Position numbers and translations under genes: made by a program. From the NCBI RefSeq assembly GCF_001911425.1, contig NZ_MPPL01000001.1, forward strand, positions 3,655,270 to 3,719,269: DNA of 64,000 bases, in the 5' to 3' direction. How positions within the stretch are numbered: the first letter of the stretch is position 1; the number at the start of each line of letters is the position of its first letter. The notes beneath the pieces were generated by a model. That model ran no database searches and was not told the DNA's origin. It saw only the letters and a list, made by a program, of their open reading frames with translations. This stretch comes from Mucilaginibacter polytrichastri. Its GTDB lineage: Bacteria > Bacteroidota > Bacteroidia > Sphingobacteriales > Sphingobacteriaceae. Below, piece after piece: positions 35,869 through 43,901 of the stretch.

Positions 35869-35941
35869 ATGTAATATATTGGAATGACAAACTGGTTTAA
35901 CAAATTAATTCCGAAATTCGCCCCAAACACCAATACACGCC

Positions 35942-36961
35942 ATGCTTCAGATACAGGAAAACGCTTCACTTACAAACTTCAACACCTTTGGTATAGCGGC
36001 TAACGCACGTTATTTTACTGAGATTACCCACGAAGATGATTTGGTTGAGCTATTCCTGGATGAGCAATGGCGGCACCTGCCACGACTAATTTTGGGCGGA
36101 GGCAGCAATATGCTGTTCGTTACTGATTTTGATGGGCTGGTGATCCGCATGAATATTCGTGGTATTGAGCACCGTATTAGCCATGACCATGTTATTGTTG
36201 AAGCAGGTGCAGGCGAAGTTTGGAATGAGCTAGTAACCTACTGTGTTAACTATGGCTTTGCCGGCATGGAAAACCTGAGTTTGATTCCCGGTTCGGTTGG
36301 GGCATCTCCTATCCAAAATATCGGTGCTTATGGTGTGGAATTAAAAGATGTATTCCATAGCTGCCGCGCGTTTGAGATTGCAACAGGTGAATTTAAAACT
36401 TTCCTGAAGGATGAGTGCGGTTTCGGTTATCGGGAAAGTGTATTTAAATCGGCACTCAAAGGGCAATACATTATTACACAGGTTAAGTTTGAGCTCTCTT
36501 TAAACCCTAACCTCAATTTGGGTTACGGTGCGATACAACAGGAACTCGAAAAAAACAATATTGCCAATCCTACTATTAAGGATATATCAGCAGTGGTGTC
36601 GCGCATTAGGGTATCAAAACTACCAGATCCATCTACCATTGGTAATGCGGGCAGTTTTTTTAAAAACCCGGTAATTGGCGAGGAGTTGTTTAAACAGATC
36701 CACAACCAGTTTCCGGATGTGGTGAACTACCCTACTACTGATGGCGTTATTAAACTGGCTGCAGGCTGGCTTATTGAACAGTGTGGCTGGAAGGGTAAAA
36801 CTGTAGGCAATACCGGCACCTGGAAAAACCAGGCTTTGGTATTAGTGAACCACGGAGGGGCCACCGGAAGCGAAGTGTATACATTATCGTCGCAAATCAT
36901 AGACAGTGTGTACACTAAATTTGGCGTTATACTGGAGAGAGAAGTAAATATTATTAGTTAA
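35942..36961 (+). CDS. murB: UDP-N-acetylmuramate dehydrogenase
   Basis: The 339-residue flavoprotein reduces UDP-GlcNAc-enolpyruvate to UDP-MurNAc in the cytoplasm, supplying MurC. It has LGGGSNMLF (about 50-58), SLIPGSVGASPIQNIGAYG (about 115-133), YRES (about 160) and the catalytic-serine motif GNAGSFFKNP (about 226-235). The YRES loop and length place it with type I MurB, as in E. coli. It is outside the dcw cluster. Confidence 0.95.
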   Translation: MLQIQENASLTNFNTFGIAANARYFTEITHEDDLVELFLDEQWRHLPRLILGGGSNMLFVTDFDGLVIRMNIRGIEHRISHDHVIVEAGAGEVWNELVTYCVNYGFAGMENLSLIPGSVGASPIQNIGAYGVELKDVFHSCRAFEIATGEFKTFLKDECGFGYRESVFKSALKGQYIITQVKFELSLNPNLNLGYGAIQQELEKNNIANPTIKDISAVVSRIRVSKLPDPSTIGNAGSFFKNPVIGEELFKQIHNQFPDVVNYPTTDGVIKLAAGWLIEQCGWKGKTVGNTGTWKNQALVLVNHGGATGSEVYTLSSQIIDSVYTKFGVILEREVNIIS

Positions 36962-37243
36962 TTTTATTATTCTGAAAGAAATATTACACCTCTGTAAAGT
37001 GTACCATTATTGTTACAAAACAAATTTCAAGCCCTTTTTACACGATACACCTTAGCTATAAAACTCATAAAACCTTCATAAAAGTACTTATTTACAGACA
37101 TTTACATGACGGAGGAAAAAATATCGCTAAACAATAATTATACACGTTAAATCATCTTACGCCATTGTTAACAATAAGCTAATGCCATGTTTGGCCAAAA
37201 CGGCACCGTGTTTGTTTAAGTATTAATACAAAACACAAACAAT

Positions 37244-37783
37244 ATGACAAAGATTGAGTTTAACACCATGGTGCTTCGTCAGGCCAGTTCACTACGTTCA
37301 TACGCATTGCACTTCACACATGATGCAGATGATGCTAACGATCTTGTGCAGGATACAATGCTTAAGGCAATAACTTATTATAATAAGTTTAAAGAAGGCA
37401 CAAATTTAAAAGGATGGTTATACACCATCATGAAAAATACTTTCATAAACAACTATCGTCGTTTTGTGAAAATGAGCACATTCGTAACCAAGTCCGAAGA
37501 AATATCTTCTGCTAATCTGGTTTTCAGCTCAACAAAAAATCAAGGTGAAGCTAAATTTGTGATGGATGATATCCGCCGCGCTTTAGACAAGTTACCTGAA
37601 GATTATTATGTACCCTTCACCATGTATTTTGAAGGCCATAAATACCACGAAATTGCAGACCACTTGATCATACCTATTGGAACCGTTAAAACACGTATCC
37701 ACGTTGCCCGCAAATTGCTTAAGAAAAATTTAAAGGCTTACGATAGTGGTGTTAAAAAACCGGTATACGCCGAAGAAGAATAA
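37244..37783 (+). CDS. ECF-type sigma-70 family RNA polymerase sigma factor
   Basis: The 179-residue protein has a sigma-70 region 2 (about 10-75, with DDANDLVQDTMLKA and WLYTIMKN) and region 4 (about 110-165, with IPIGTVKTRIHVARKLLKKNL). There is no adjacent anti-sigma gene, and the unit is monocistronic with its own terminator. In many Bacteroidetes a conserved sigma factor of this type is encoded near carotenoid genes, here crtI downstream; a role in controlling them is only inferred. Confidence 0.9.
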   Translation: MTKIEFNTMVLRQASSLRSYALHFTHDADDANDLVQDTMLKAITYYNKFKEGTNLKGWLYTIMKNTFINNYRRFVKMSTFVTKSEEISSANLVFSSTKNQGEAKFVMDDIRRALDKLPEDYYVPFTMYFEGHKYHEIADHLIIPIGTVKTRIHVARKLLKKNLKAYDSGVKKPVYAEEE

Positions 37784-37815
37784 TTGATATTTAAACTCAA
37801 CAATATATAAATGAG

Positions 37816-37846
37816 AAGGTCGGGCTTAGTTAGCCCGACCTTTTTT
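37816..37846 (+). terminator. Terminator of the sigma factor gene
   Basis: AAGGTCGGGCT and AGCCCGACCTT form an 11-bp perfect stem with a 4-nt loop and a run of six T, 33 nt after the stop. Confidence 0.9.
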
Positions 37847-37891
37847 GTTGATTAAAAATTGCGTTATTGCTGAAGAGGAACGACTAAAAAT

Positions 37892-37942
37892 CCCGTAGCG
37901 ACACATGCGTCGAGATTGCCACGCTATCGCTCGCAATCACAA
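37892..37942. repeat. Partial copy of the GCGAG-type palindromic repeat
   Basis: GAGATTGCCACGCTATCGCTCGCAATCAC matches one arm of the 23335 element; the other arm is reduced to GTAGCGACACATGCG. It lies just after the stop of minus-strand crtI. Confidence 0.55.
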
Positions 37943-37953
37943 TTTTAGACAGC

Positions 37954-39444
37954 TCACTTATCCTTAAAATACTTAATCACCTCCCCTGCCGCAACCTGCC
38001 CGGATATTAATGCAGGCGGCACACCCGGGCCCGGCACCGTAAGCTGACCGGTATATAACATATTCTTAACCTTCCTGGCGCGCATACTTGGTTTAAAAAA
38101 TGCCGTTTGTGACAGGATATTCGATAATCCGTAAGCATTACCTTTAAACGAATGGTAATCTGCCTTAAAATCATCCAGTGCATAGCTACGCTTTACTACA
38201 ATATGGTTGCGGATATTGGAACCGGTAATTCGCTCAAAACGATCCAGCATCAGGTCGAAGTATTTTTCACGGGTATCGGCATTGTCTTCCAGTCCGGGAG
38301 CAATGGGCATCAGAAAAAAAAGATTCTCACCATTAGCCGGGGCAACATTATCATCAGTTTTAGAAGTGCAGGCAACATAAAACAAAGGCTTATCCGGCCA
38401 CTTAGGCTGGGTGTAAATATCGGCAGCATGCTGTTCAAAATCTTCGTCGAAGAATAAGTTATGATGCTGGATGCCCTCTATCTTACAATTAGTGCCAATA
38501 TAGAATAATAAGCTCGATGGAGACATAACCCGCTTGTCCCAATATTCTGGACTGTAATTACGATCTGCTTTCGTTAACAGAGTTTGGTCTACGTGCTCAT
38601 AATCGGCACCGGCTACTACAAAATCGGCTTTAAAATCTCCTTGGTTAGTTTTTATATTAGAGACAACTCCGGCTGCCGTTTCAATCGAAAGCACCTCTGT
38701 ATTTAGTTTAATCTCTACGCCTAGTTCCTCGGCAGTTTTAACCATGGCTTTCACAATTTCGTGCATGCCACCCATTGGGTACCAGGTACCCAATGCCAGG
38801 TCGGCATAGTTCATCATGCTGTACATTGCCGGAGTGTCCTGTGCCGTGGCACCCAGAAACAATACCGGGAACTCCAGCATTTTAATCAGCTTCGGGTTTT
38901 TAAAGTATTTACGCACATGCTTGCTCATGCTGGTAAGCAATTGGATACTGAAACTTTTTTTAATAAGGTTCCAATCAATAAACTCACCTATATTATGCGA
39001 AGGGCGAAATACGTATTCGCCCATGCCAACCTTATATTTATATTCGGCTTGCTGTAAAAATTCTTTTAGTCTGGTGCTGCTGCCGGGTTCCAGTTCTTCA
39101 AACAAGGCTTCGAGTTGCTGCATATCGGCAGGCACATCCATAAAATCAGCTTTACCGTAATAAATGCGGTAACCTGGATCAAGGCGTTTCAAATCATAAA
39201 AATCTGACGGCTTGTGCCCAAACAAAGCAAAATAATTTTCGAACACATCCGGCATCCAATACCAGCTGGGGCCCATATCAAACTTAAAACCATCAGATTC
39301 CCAGATGCGTGCACGCCCACCAGGCTGATCGTTTTTTTCTAAAATAGTAACTTTAAAGCCCGCCTTAGCCAAAACGCTGGCGGCAGACAGGCCGGCAAAA
39401 CCGGCACCGATAATAATAATATTGGGGGGTGTGCTATTATTCAT
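37954..39444 (-). CDS. crtI: Phytoene desaturase
   Basis: The 496-residue protein has the N-terminal FAD-binding IIIGAGFAGLSAASVLAKAG (about 8-27), EKNDQPGGRAR (about 36-46), FDMGPSWYW and a C-terminal GQLTVPGPGVPPALISGQVAA (about 465-485), all typical of CrtI. It converts phytoene to lycopene at the membrane in four steps. It is transcribed divergently from crtB with only about 90 bp between starts, so both promoters share this gap. Confidence 0.95.
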   Translation of the reverse strand: MNNSTPPNIIIIGAGFAGLSAASVLAKAGFKVTILEKNDQPGGRARIWESDGFKFDMGPSWYWMPDVFENYFALFGHKPSDFYDLKRLDPGYRIYYGKADFMDVPADMQQLEALFEELEPGSSTRLKEFLQQAEYKYKVGMGEYVFRPSHNIGEFIDWNLIKKSFSIQLLTSMSKHVRKYFKNPKLIKMLEFPVLFLGATAQDTPAMYSMMNYADLALGTWYPMGGMHEIVKAMVKTAEELGVEIKLNTEVLSIETAAGVVSNIKTNQGDFKADFVVAGADYEHVDQTLLTKADRNYSPEYWDKRVMSPSSLLFYIGTNCKIEGIQHHNLFFDEDFEQHAADIYTQPKWPDKPLFYVACTSKTDDNVAPANGENLFFLMPIAPGLEDNADTREKYFDLMLDRFERITGSNIRNHIVVKRSYALDDFKADYHSFKGNAYGLSNILSQTAFFKPSMRARKVKNMLYTGQLTVPGPGVPPALISGQVAAGEVIKYFKDK

Positions 39445-39528
39445 ATGTTGCAGACATCACAAAGTAAGCAATTGTTTGTTGTAGCTACACGCTAATCCTT
39501 AAAATATGTACATTTGATTATAGCGCTG

Positions 39529-40371
39529 ATGACCCCCATGACATTATACGATGAAACTTGTTTCGAGTGCAGTAAGCTAATCACAGCCAAATACAGCACA
39601 TCTTTCAGTAAAGGAATTAAATCTTTTGATAAACGTTTTCGTAATCCTATTTACGCCATCTATGGCTTTGTAAGGTATGCCGATGAGATAGTAGACACCT
39701 TCCATGAACACGATAAATTACAACTGATCAGTGAGTTCAGAGCCGATGCTTTTGAGGCTATTTCTCGCGGTATCAGTACCAACCCTGTGCTGCAATCTTT
39801 CCAACAGGTGGTTAATCAATATGGCATCCATCATGATCTTATCGATTCGTTTTTACGATCTATGGAAATGGACCTGGATAACAAGGTTTATAACCGCGAA
39901 AGTTATTGCACCTACATCTACGGCTCGGCCGAAGTAATTGGACTAATGTGCCTGCAGGTGTTTTGCGAAAACGACACCGTATTATACGAGCAACTGCGAC
40001 CCAAAGCATGCAGCCTTGGAGCGGCATTTCAAAAAATCAACTTTTTGCGCGACGTAAAGTCAGATTTTGAAGAGCGTGGCCGTACCTACTTTCCTAACAT
40101 TGATTTTAATAACTTTACAGAAACAGATAAGCAACATATAGAAAAGGAGATAAAACGCGATTTTGATGCAGCTTTAGAAGGCATTATAAAACTGCCCACT
40201 GGCGCTAAACTGGGTGTTTATGTGGCTTACGTATATTACCTGCAGCTCTTTAAAAAAATAAGCCAGACACCAGCAAGTATCATCGTACAAAAACGCATCC
40301 GGATATCTAACAGGCGTAAAATAGCGTTGTACTTTAAAGCAGTGTTGCAGCAAAAGTTAAAAGCAATTTAA
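39529..40371 (+). CDS. crtB: Phytoene synthase
   Basis: The 280-residue protein joins two geranylgeranyl diphosphates to phytoene. It has the first aspartate-rich motif ADEIVD (about 51-56) and the second DVKSDFEERGR (about 175-185) of squalene/phytoene synthases. A frame-extending TTG at 39514 overlaps a TAnnTTTG-like box, so the ATG at 39529 (or the one at 39538) is preferred. The last base of its stop codon is the first base of the next ATG, making it the head of a translationally coupled four-gene unit. Confidence 0.92.
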   Translation: MTPMTLYDETCFECSKLITAKYSTSFSKGIKSFDKRFRNPIYAIYGFVRYADEIVDTFHEHDKLQLISEFRADAFEAISRGISTNPVLQSFQQVVNQYGIHHDLIDSFLRSMEMDLDNKVYNRESYCTYIYGSAEVIGLMCLQVFCENDTVLYEQLRPKACSLGAAFQKINFLRDVKSDFEERGRTYFPNIDFNNFTETDKQHIEKEIKRDFDAALEGIIKLPTGAKLGVYVAYVYYLQLFKKISQTPASIIVQKRIRISNRRKIALYFKAVLQQKLKAI

Positions 40372-40913
40372 TGATTAAAAAGTATTTACTATTCCTGGTG
40401 CTTATTCTAACCACTGTAATTGGTTTGGCAGACAGTCCGCAGCCCAATATAGCCAACCTGCGTAAACAGCTGATGCAAGCCATTGACCGTAAACAAACCA
40501 CAGATTCATTATACCAAAGCCTGGGCTCAATGGAACAACGGTCGGGCTTAATTAATGGCTATATGGGTGCTTTAGAGGCGCTCAAAGCCAAACATACCTG
40601 GAACCCATACTACAAAATCAAATACCTTAATGACGCCGAAGGCACCTTTAAACAGGCCGTTTCACAAGATCCGCATAACATAGAGATCAGGTTTATGCGA
40701 TTTTCTGTTGAGCATAATGTACCGGGCTTTTTGGGCTATAACAAAAACCTAGCTATAGACAAGCAAGAAATGATCCGCCAGATTGAGTTAAAAAACTATG
40801 GCACTGCAGATAAAGAACTGGTAGTAACGGTTATTAAATTTATGATCGATTCCAAACAGTGTAATAGTGATGAAAACACAAGCCTCCATAAACAGTTAGC
40901 TGCCCTAAAGTGA
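40371..40913 (+). CDS. Hypothetical exported protein in carotenoid operon
   Basis: The 180-residue protein has a signal peptide (about 1-20, ending at LAD) and a soluble helical remainder, with a segment resembling one TPR repeat (DAEGTFKQAVSQDPHNIEIRFMRFSVE, about 84-110). No lipobox or catalytic motif is seen. Its start overlaps the crtB stop by one base, and its stop overlaps the GTG start of the cyclase gene, so it is translated with the carotenoid enzymes. It could support carotenoid handling in the membrane or periplasm, but nothing in the sequence proves that. Confidence 0.75.
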   Translation: MIKKYLLFLVLILTTVIGLADSPQPNIANLRKQLMQAIDRKQTTDSLYQSLGSMEQRSGLINGYMGALEALKAKHTWNPYYKIKYLNDAEGTFKQAVSQDPHNIEIRFMRFSVEHNVPGFLGYNKNLAIDKQEMIRQIELKNYGTADKELVVTVIKFMIDSKQCNSDENTSLHKQLAALK

Positions 40914-41593
40914 AATATACCTACCTGCTTATTAACTTGCTAACGGTTATTTTCCCAATTGCGCTGTCGTTTGATAAAAGGGTGCATTTTTATAAAAACT
41001 GGCGGTTTATATGGCCGGGCATGGCTATTACCGGTTTAATCTTTTTATTTTGGGATGTGTTATTCACTGTTAAAGGCGTATGGTCATTTAACGATCATTA
41101 CATTATCGGCATCCGTATATTTCAGCTTCCGCTGGAAGAAGTACTTTTTTTCCTCACGGTGCCTTTCTCCTGCATTTTTATTTACGAATGCCTTAACTAT
41201 TACGTTAAATGGCAAATACCACAGGGGTTTAGTAAAGCTATATCAGTTGCACTAATGCTGGTTAGCTTAGTGCTTGCGGTTGTGTACCCAAACAGCTTAT
41301 ATACCATAGTTACCTTCAGCCTGCTTTATGCCTTAACAGGTTTGGTGCAGTTAATATTTAAAGCACAATGGCTTAACCGTTTTTATTTGGCCTTTATAGT
41401 AAGCCTGATACCATTTTATGTTGTGAATGGCATATTAACATCTATCCCGATTGTACTATACAATAATCATCAAAATATGGGCTTAAGGATAGGCACTATT
41501 CCCTTTGAAGATCATTTTTACTCTATGACCCTATTGATGATGAATGTAGGCTTTTTTGAATACTTCAGGCATAAAAAAACCAGCCCTGTATGA
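40910..41593 (+). CDS. Lycopene cyclase, CrtYcd/CarR-type membrane protein
   Basis: The 227-residue protein, with a GTG start that overlaps the previous stop (GTGA), has about six or seven membrane helices in two tandem lycopene-cyclase domains. Each carries the family acidic motif: PLEE (about 65-68, then EVLFFLTVPF) and PFED (about 198-201). Such fused heterodimer-like cyclases make beta rings on lycopene, giving beta-carotene. It fits the missing step between CrtI and CrtZ. A standard flavoprotein CrtY is not in the window. Confidence 0.88.
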   Translation: MKYTYLLINLLTVIFPIALSFDKRVHFYKNWRFIWPGMAITGLIFLFWDVLFTVKGVWSFNDHYIIGIRIFQLPLEEVLFFLTVPFSCIFIYECLNYYVKWQIPQGFSKAISVALMLVSLVLAVVYPNSLYTIVTFSLLYALTGLVQLIFKAQWLNRFYLAFIVSLIPFYVVNGILTSIPIVLYNNHQNMGLRIGTIPFEDHFYSMTLLMMNVGFFEYFRHKKTSPV

Positions 41594-41826
41594 GCGAACT
41601 ACCTGTGTATACCAAATCGCAGCTGGCCTTGCGTAACGGGCAGGATAAGCCACAGATATGGGTTGCCCTCAACGGCATTATTTATGACGTTACCGAAAGC
41701 CGACTGTGGCGCAACGGCAAACATTACGAGCATTGGGCCGGCCAGGATTTAACAGCCGAACTGGCTGACGCCCCACATACAGAAACAGTATTTGAGAAGT
41801 TTGTAGTTGTGGGGAGTTTGGGCTAA
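41590..41826 (+). CDS. Small cytochrome b5-like heme/steroid-binding domain protein
   Basis: The 78-residue soluble protein resembles the stand-alone cytochrome b5-like domain family (WVALNGIIYDVTESRLWRNGKHYEHWAGQDLTAEL). It has His residues at about 44 and 47 and 62, but not the classic HPGG of true cytochrome b5, so heme ligation is uncertain. Its ATG overlaps the cyclase stop (ATGA), ending the four-gene carotenoid unit. An electron-carrier role for the di-iron hydroxylase CrtZ is possible but unproven. Confidence 0.8.
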   Translation: MSELPVYTKSQLALRNGQDKPQIWVALNGIIYDVTESRLWRNGKHYEHWAGQDLTAELADAPHTETVFEKFVVVGSLG

Positions 41827-41892
41827 TTCCCCCATTATTATTGCGGAATATGAAGCAATGACAATTTGAAGCAATACGTTTCGCATATTACT

Positions 41893-41928
41893 AAAAAACC
41901 CCGCGACAATAGAGTAACGGGGTTCTTT
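41893..41928. terminator. Terminator between the carotenoid unit and the Hc1 gene
   Basis: AACCCCG and CGGGGTT stems enclose a 14-nt loop. The six T on the minus strand make it strongest for the Hc1 gene; on the plus strand only CTTT follows. Confidence 0.7.
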
Positions 41929-41978
41929 AGTATTTTACTTTACGCTGCAAAGCAATGTAAAAAGCGCTAATAATATAA

Positions 41979-42161
41979 TTATTTAGTCGCTGTGTTTTTT
42001 GATTCCTGAACTTCTAAACGGATAGCCTGAGCTAAGTTTTTTAAGTCTTGCATACCCTTACGAACGCGTGTTCCGGCAGCGCTGTTACCTTTGTTGTAGA
42101 ATTTGTCCGCATCACCTTCCAAAGAGGCGATCAGATCTTTCACTTCAGTAAATTTTTTCAT
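41979..42161 (-). CDS. Histone H1-like protein Hc1
   Basis: The 60-residue basic protein starts MKKFTEVKDLIASLEGDADKF and contains GNSAAGTRVRKGMQDLKNLAQ, the Hc1-family N-terminal helix pair without the long lysine-rich tail of chlamydial proteins. It probably binds DNA and helps shape the nucleoid. A clear ribosome-binding site AAAGGAG (42171-42177), 9 nt before the ATG, is unusually good for this genome and suggests strong expression. Confidence 0.9.
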   Translation of the reverse strand: MKKFTEVKDLIASLEGDADKFYNKGNSAAGTRVRKGMQDLKNLAQAIRLEVQESKNTATK

Positions 42162-42170
42162 TTTAAGTTA

Positions 42171-42177
42171 CTCCTTT
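42171..42177 (-). promoter_or_regulatory. Strong Shine-Dalgarno site of the Hc1 gene
   Basis: AAAGGAG lies 9 nt before the Hc1 ATG. Most genes here lack such a site, in line with Bacteroidetes, so this one stands out. Confidence 0.6.
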
Positions 42178-42455
42178 AATTAGTTGAGGTTTAATTGTTT
42201 TAACTAAGGCTAATCTAAACTCTTTTTTTATTAAAAAAAAATTTACAGGTCGAAATATGGCTCTAAAGTGCTTTTTTAGCATTTTTCGGGATGCTAAATA
42301 GTATTCCTCATCATTATTTTAACAGATGCCCTATAATTTTAAAACTTATAATAAACGAGCGGTATTTTAAGCACGTATTAATACCCGCTCAACAACGTAT
42401 TTATACCTACAAGGCCTCCCGGTCAAGGCATTAGGCTTGAACAGCGTTATATAGT

Positions 42456-42497
42456 AAACAAAAAAGACTTTCAGCTAGCTGAAAGTCTTTTTTGTTT
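42456..42497. terminator. Perfect 42-bp palindromic terminator of the serine palmitoyltransferase gene
   Basis: Each arm has 21 nt (AAACAAAAAAGACTTTCAGC and next base) and they meet with no loop in sequence. The transcript forms an 11-bp stem around AAAGACTTTCAG with T runs on either strand. It lies 18 bp beyond the stop of the minus-strand gene at 42515. Confidence 0.85.
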
Positions 42498-42514
42498 ATG
42501 ATGGTGTTATTGTA

Positions 42515-43756
42515 TTAAGCTACAACAACATTTTCTTTATAATCACCCGCTTTAAGCTTTTCATGTACAATGCTCAGGGCTTTTAAAGTAGCCTCAACAT
42601 CTTCGATGGTATGCAATGCGGTAGGTATCAAACGCAATTCTATTAAACCTTTAGGTATAACCGGATAAACCACTATTGAGCAGAAGATACTGTGATTTTC
42701 GCGCAGGTCGCGGGTTAAACTGGTTGCTTCCAGCAGATCGCCTTTTAAAAATACCGGGGTAACCATGGTATTGGTGATACCGATATCAAAACCGTTATCC
42801 TTTAAACCATTTTGCAGGGTAGTGGCAATTTTCCACAGGTTATCGCGTAACTCGGGGCGTGATTTTAGCAGTTCGAAACGCTTCTGTAAACCAATTACCA
42901 TTGGCATAGGCAATGCCTTGGCAAATGTTTGCGAACGCATGTTATAACGTAAGTAGTTTACAATATCCTGGTTGGCGGCCACAAACGCACCTATACCGGC
43001 CATTGATTTGGCAAACGTACCAAAGTAAACATCTATATCTTCAATACAATCCTGTTCTTCGTGCGTGCCGGCGCCTGTTTTACCCATGGTACCAAAACCA
43101 TGTGCATCATCTATCAGCAAACGGAAGTTAAATTTCTGCTTTAAGGCAATGATCTCTTTAAGCTTACCCTGCGCACCCGACATGCCAAATACACCTTCGG
43201 TAATTACCAGGATACCGCCGCCGGTTTGGCCAGTTAAGCGAGTTGCACGCTCCAGTTGCTTCTCAAAGCTTTCGATATCATTATGCTGGTAAACAAAGCG
43301 TTTACCCATATGCAGGCGTACACCATCAATAATACAGGCATGCGATTCGGCATCGTACACAATTACATCATTACGATCAACCAGTGCATCTATAATAGAT
43401 ACCATGCCCTGGTAACCGTAGTTCAGTAGAAATGCATCTTCTTTACCTACAAACTCGGCCAGGCCTTTTTCAAGGGTTTCATGCTGCGTAGAGTTACCAG
43501 ACATCATGCGGGCACCCATTGGGTACGCCATACCGTAATCTGCAGCTGCTTTTGCATCTGCCGCTCTTACTTCGGGATGATTGGCCAGGCCCAGATAGTT
43601 ATTTAAACTCCACACCAAATGCTCTTTCCCTTTAAAATACATGTGCGGCGCTATTTCACCCTCCAGTTTGGGGAATGAAAAATATCCGTGCGACCATTTT
43701 TGATGCTGGCCCAGCGGCCCGCCCATGCTTTTTGCTATCTTGTCAAATAAATCCAA
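42515..43756 (-). CDS. spt: Serine palmitoyltransferase / alpha-oxoamine synthase family enzyme
   Basis: The 413-residue PLP enzyme has His139 (AESHAC) stacking on the cofactor, DDAHGFG (216-222) and the Schiff-base Lys250 (FGTFAKSMAG). The N-terminus MDLFDKIAKSMGGPLGQ matches Bacteroidetes serine palmitoyltransferases, which condense serine with a fatty acyl-CoA or acyl-ACP to 3-ketosphinganine, the first step of sphingolipid synthesis. AONS/KBL family members share the fold, so biotin or threonine pathways remain alternatives, but no such genes are nearby. The gene follows ftsZ. Confidence 0.85.
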   Translation of the reverse strand: MDLFDKIAKSMGGPLGQHQKWSHGYFSFPKLEGEIAPHMYFKGKEHLVWSLNNYLGLANHPEVRAADAKAAADYGMAYPMGARMMSGNSTQHETLEKGLAEFVGKEDAFLLNYGYQGMVSIIDALVDRNDVIVYDAESHACIIDGVRLHMGKRFVYQHNDIESFEKQLERATRLTGQTGGGILVITEGVFGMSGAQGKLKEIIALKQKFNFRLLIDDAHGFGTMGKTGAGTHEEQDCIEDIDVYFGTFAKSMAGIGAFVAANQDIVNYLRYNMRSQTFAKALPMPMVIGLQKRFELLKSRPELRDNLWKIATTLQNGLKDNGFDIGITNTMVTPVFLKGDLLEATSLTRDLRENHSIFCSIVVYPVIPKGLIELRLIPTALHTIEDVEATLKALSIVHEKLKAGDYKENVVVA

Positions 43757-43848
43757 AACTTCTTATTCTAAATTTTGCCAATAATATACAAATATAACCG
43801 TATTTAACGCTCAGACAATGGTTATAACTTTTTATAATGGGTTATAAC

Positions 43849-43880
43849 AAAAAAGCCTTTGTAAAGTTATATAAAGGCTT
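43849..43880 (-). terminator. Terminator after ftsZ
   Basis: On the minus strand AAGCCTTT, a 12-nt loop and AAAGGCTT are followed by a T run. It lies 21 nt after the ftsZ stop and ends the dcw cluster. Confidence 0.75.
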
Positions 43881-43901
43881 AGTTTATCATTGGTTAGCAA
43901 A

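Larger units (their letters stand above)
42162..42514. other. Intergenic region upstream of the Hc1 gene
   Basis: The 353 bases hold the Hc1 leader with its strong ribosome-binding site, AT-rich promoter sequence, and an inverted repeat GAGCGG-N22-CCGCTC near 42357-42391. They end with the perfect 42-bp palindrome described at 42456-42497. No coding sequence is seen. Confidence 0.55.
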
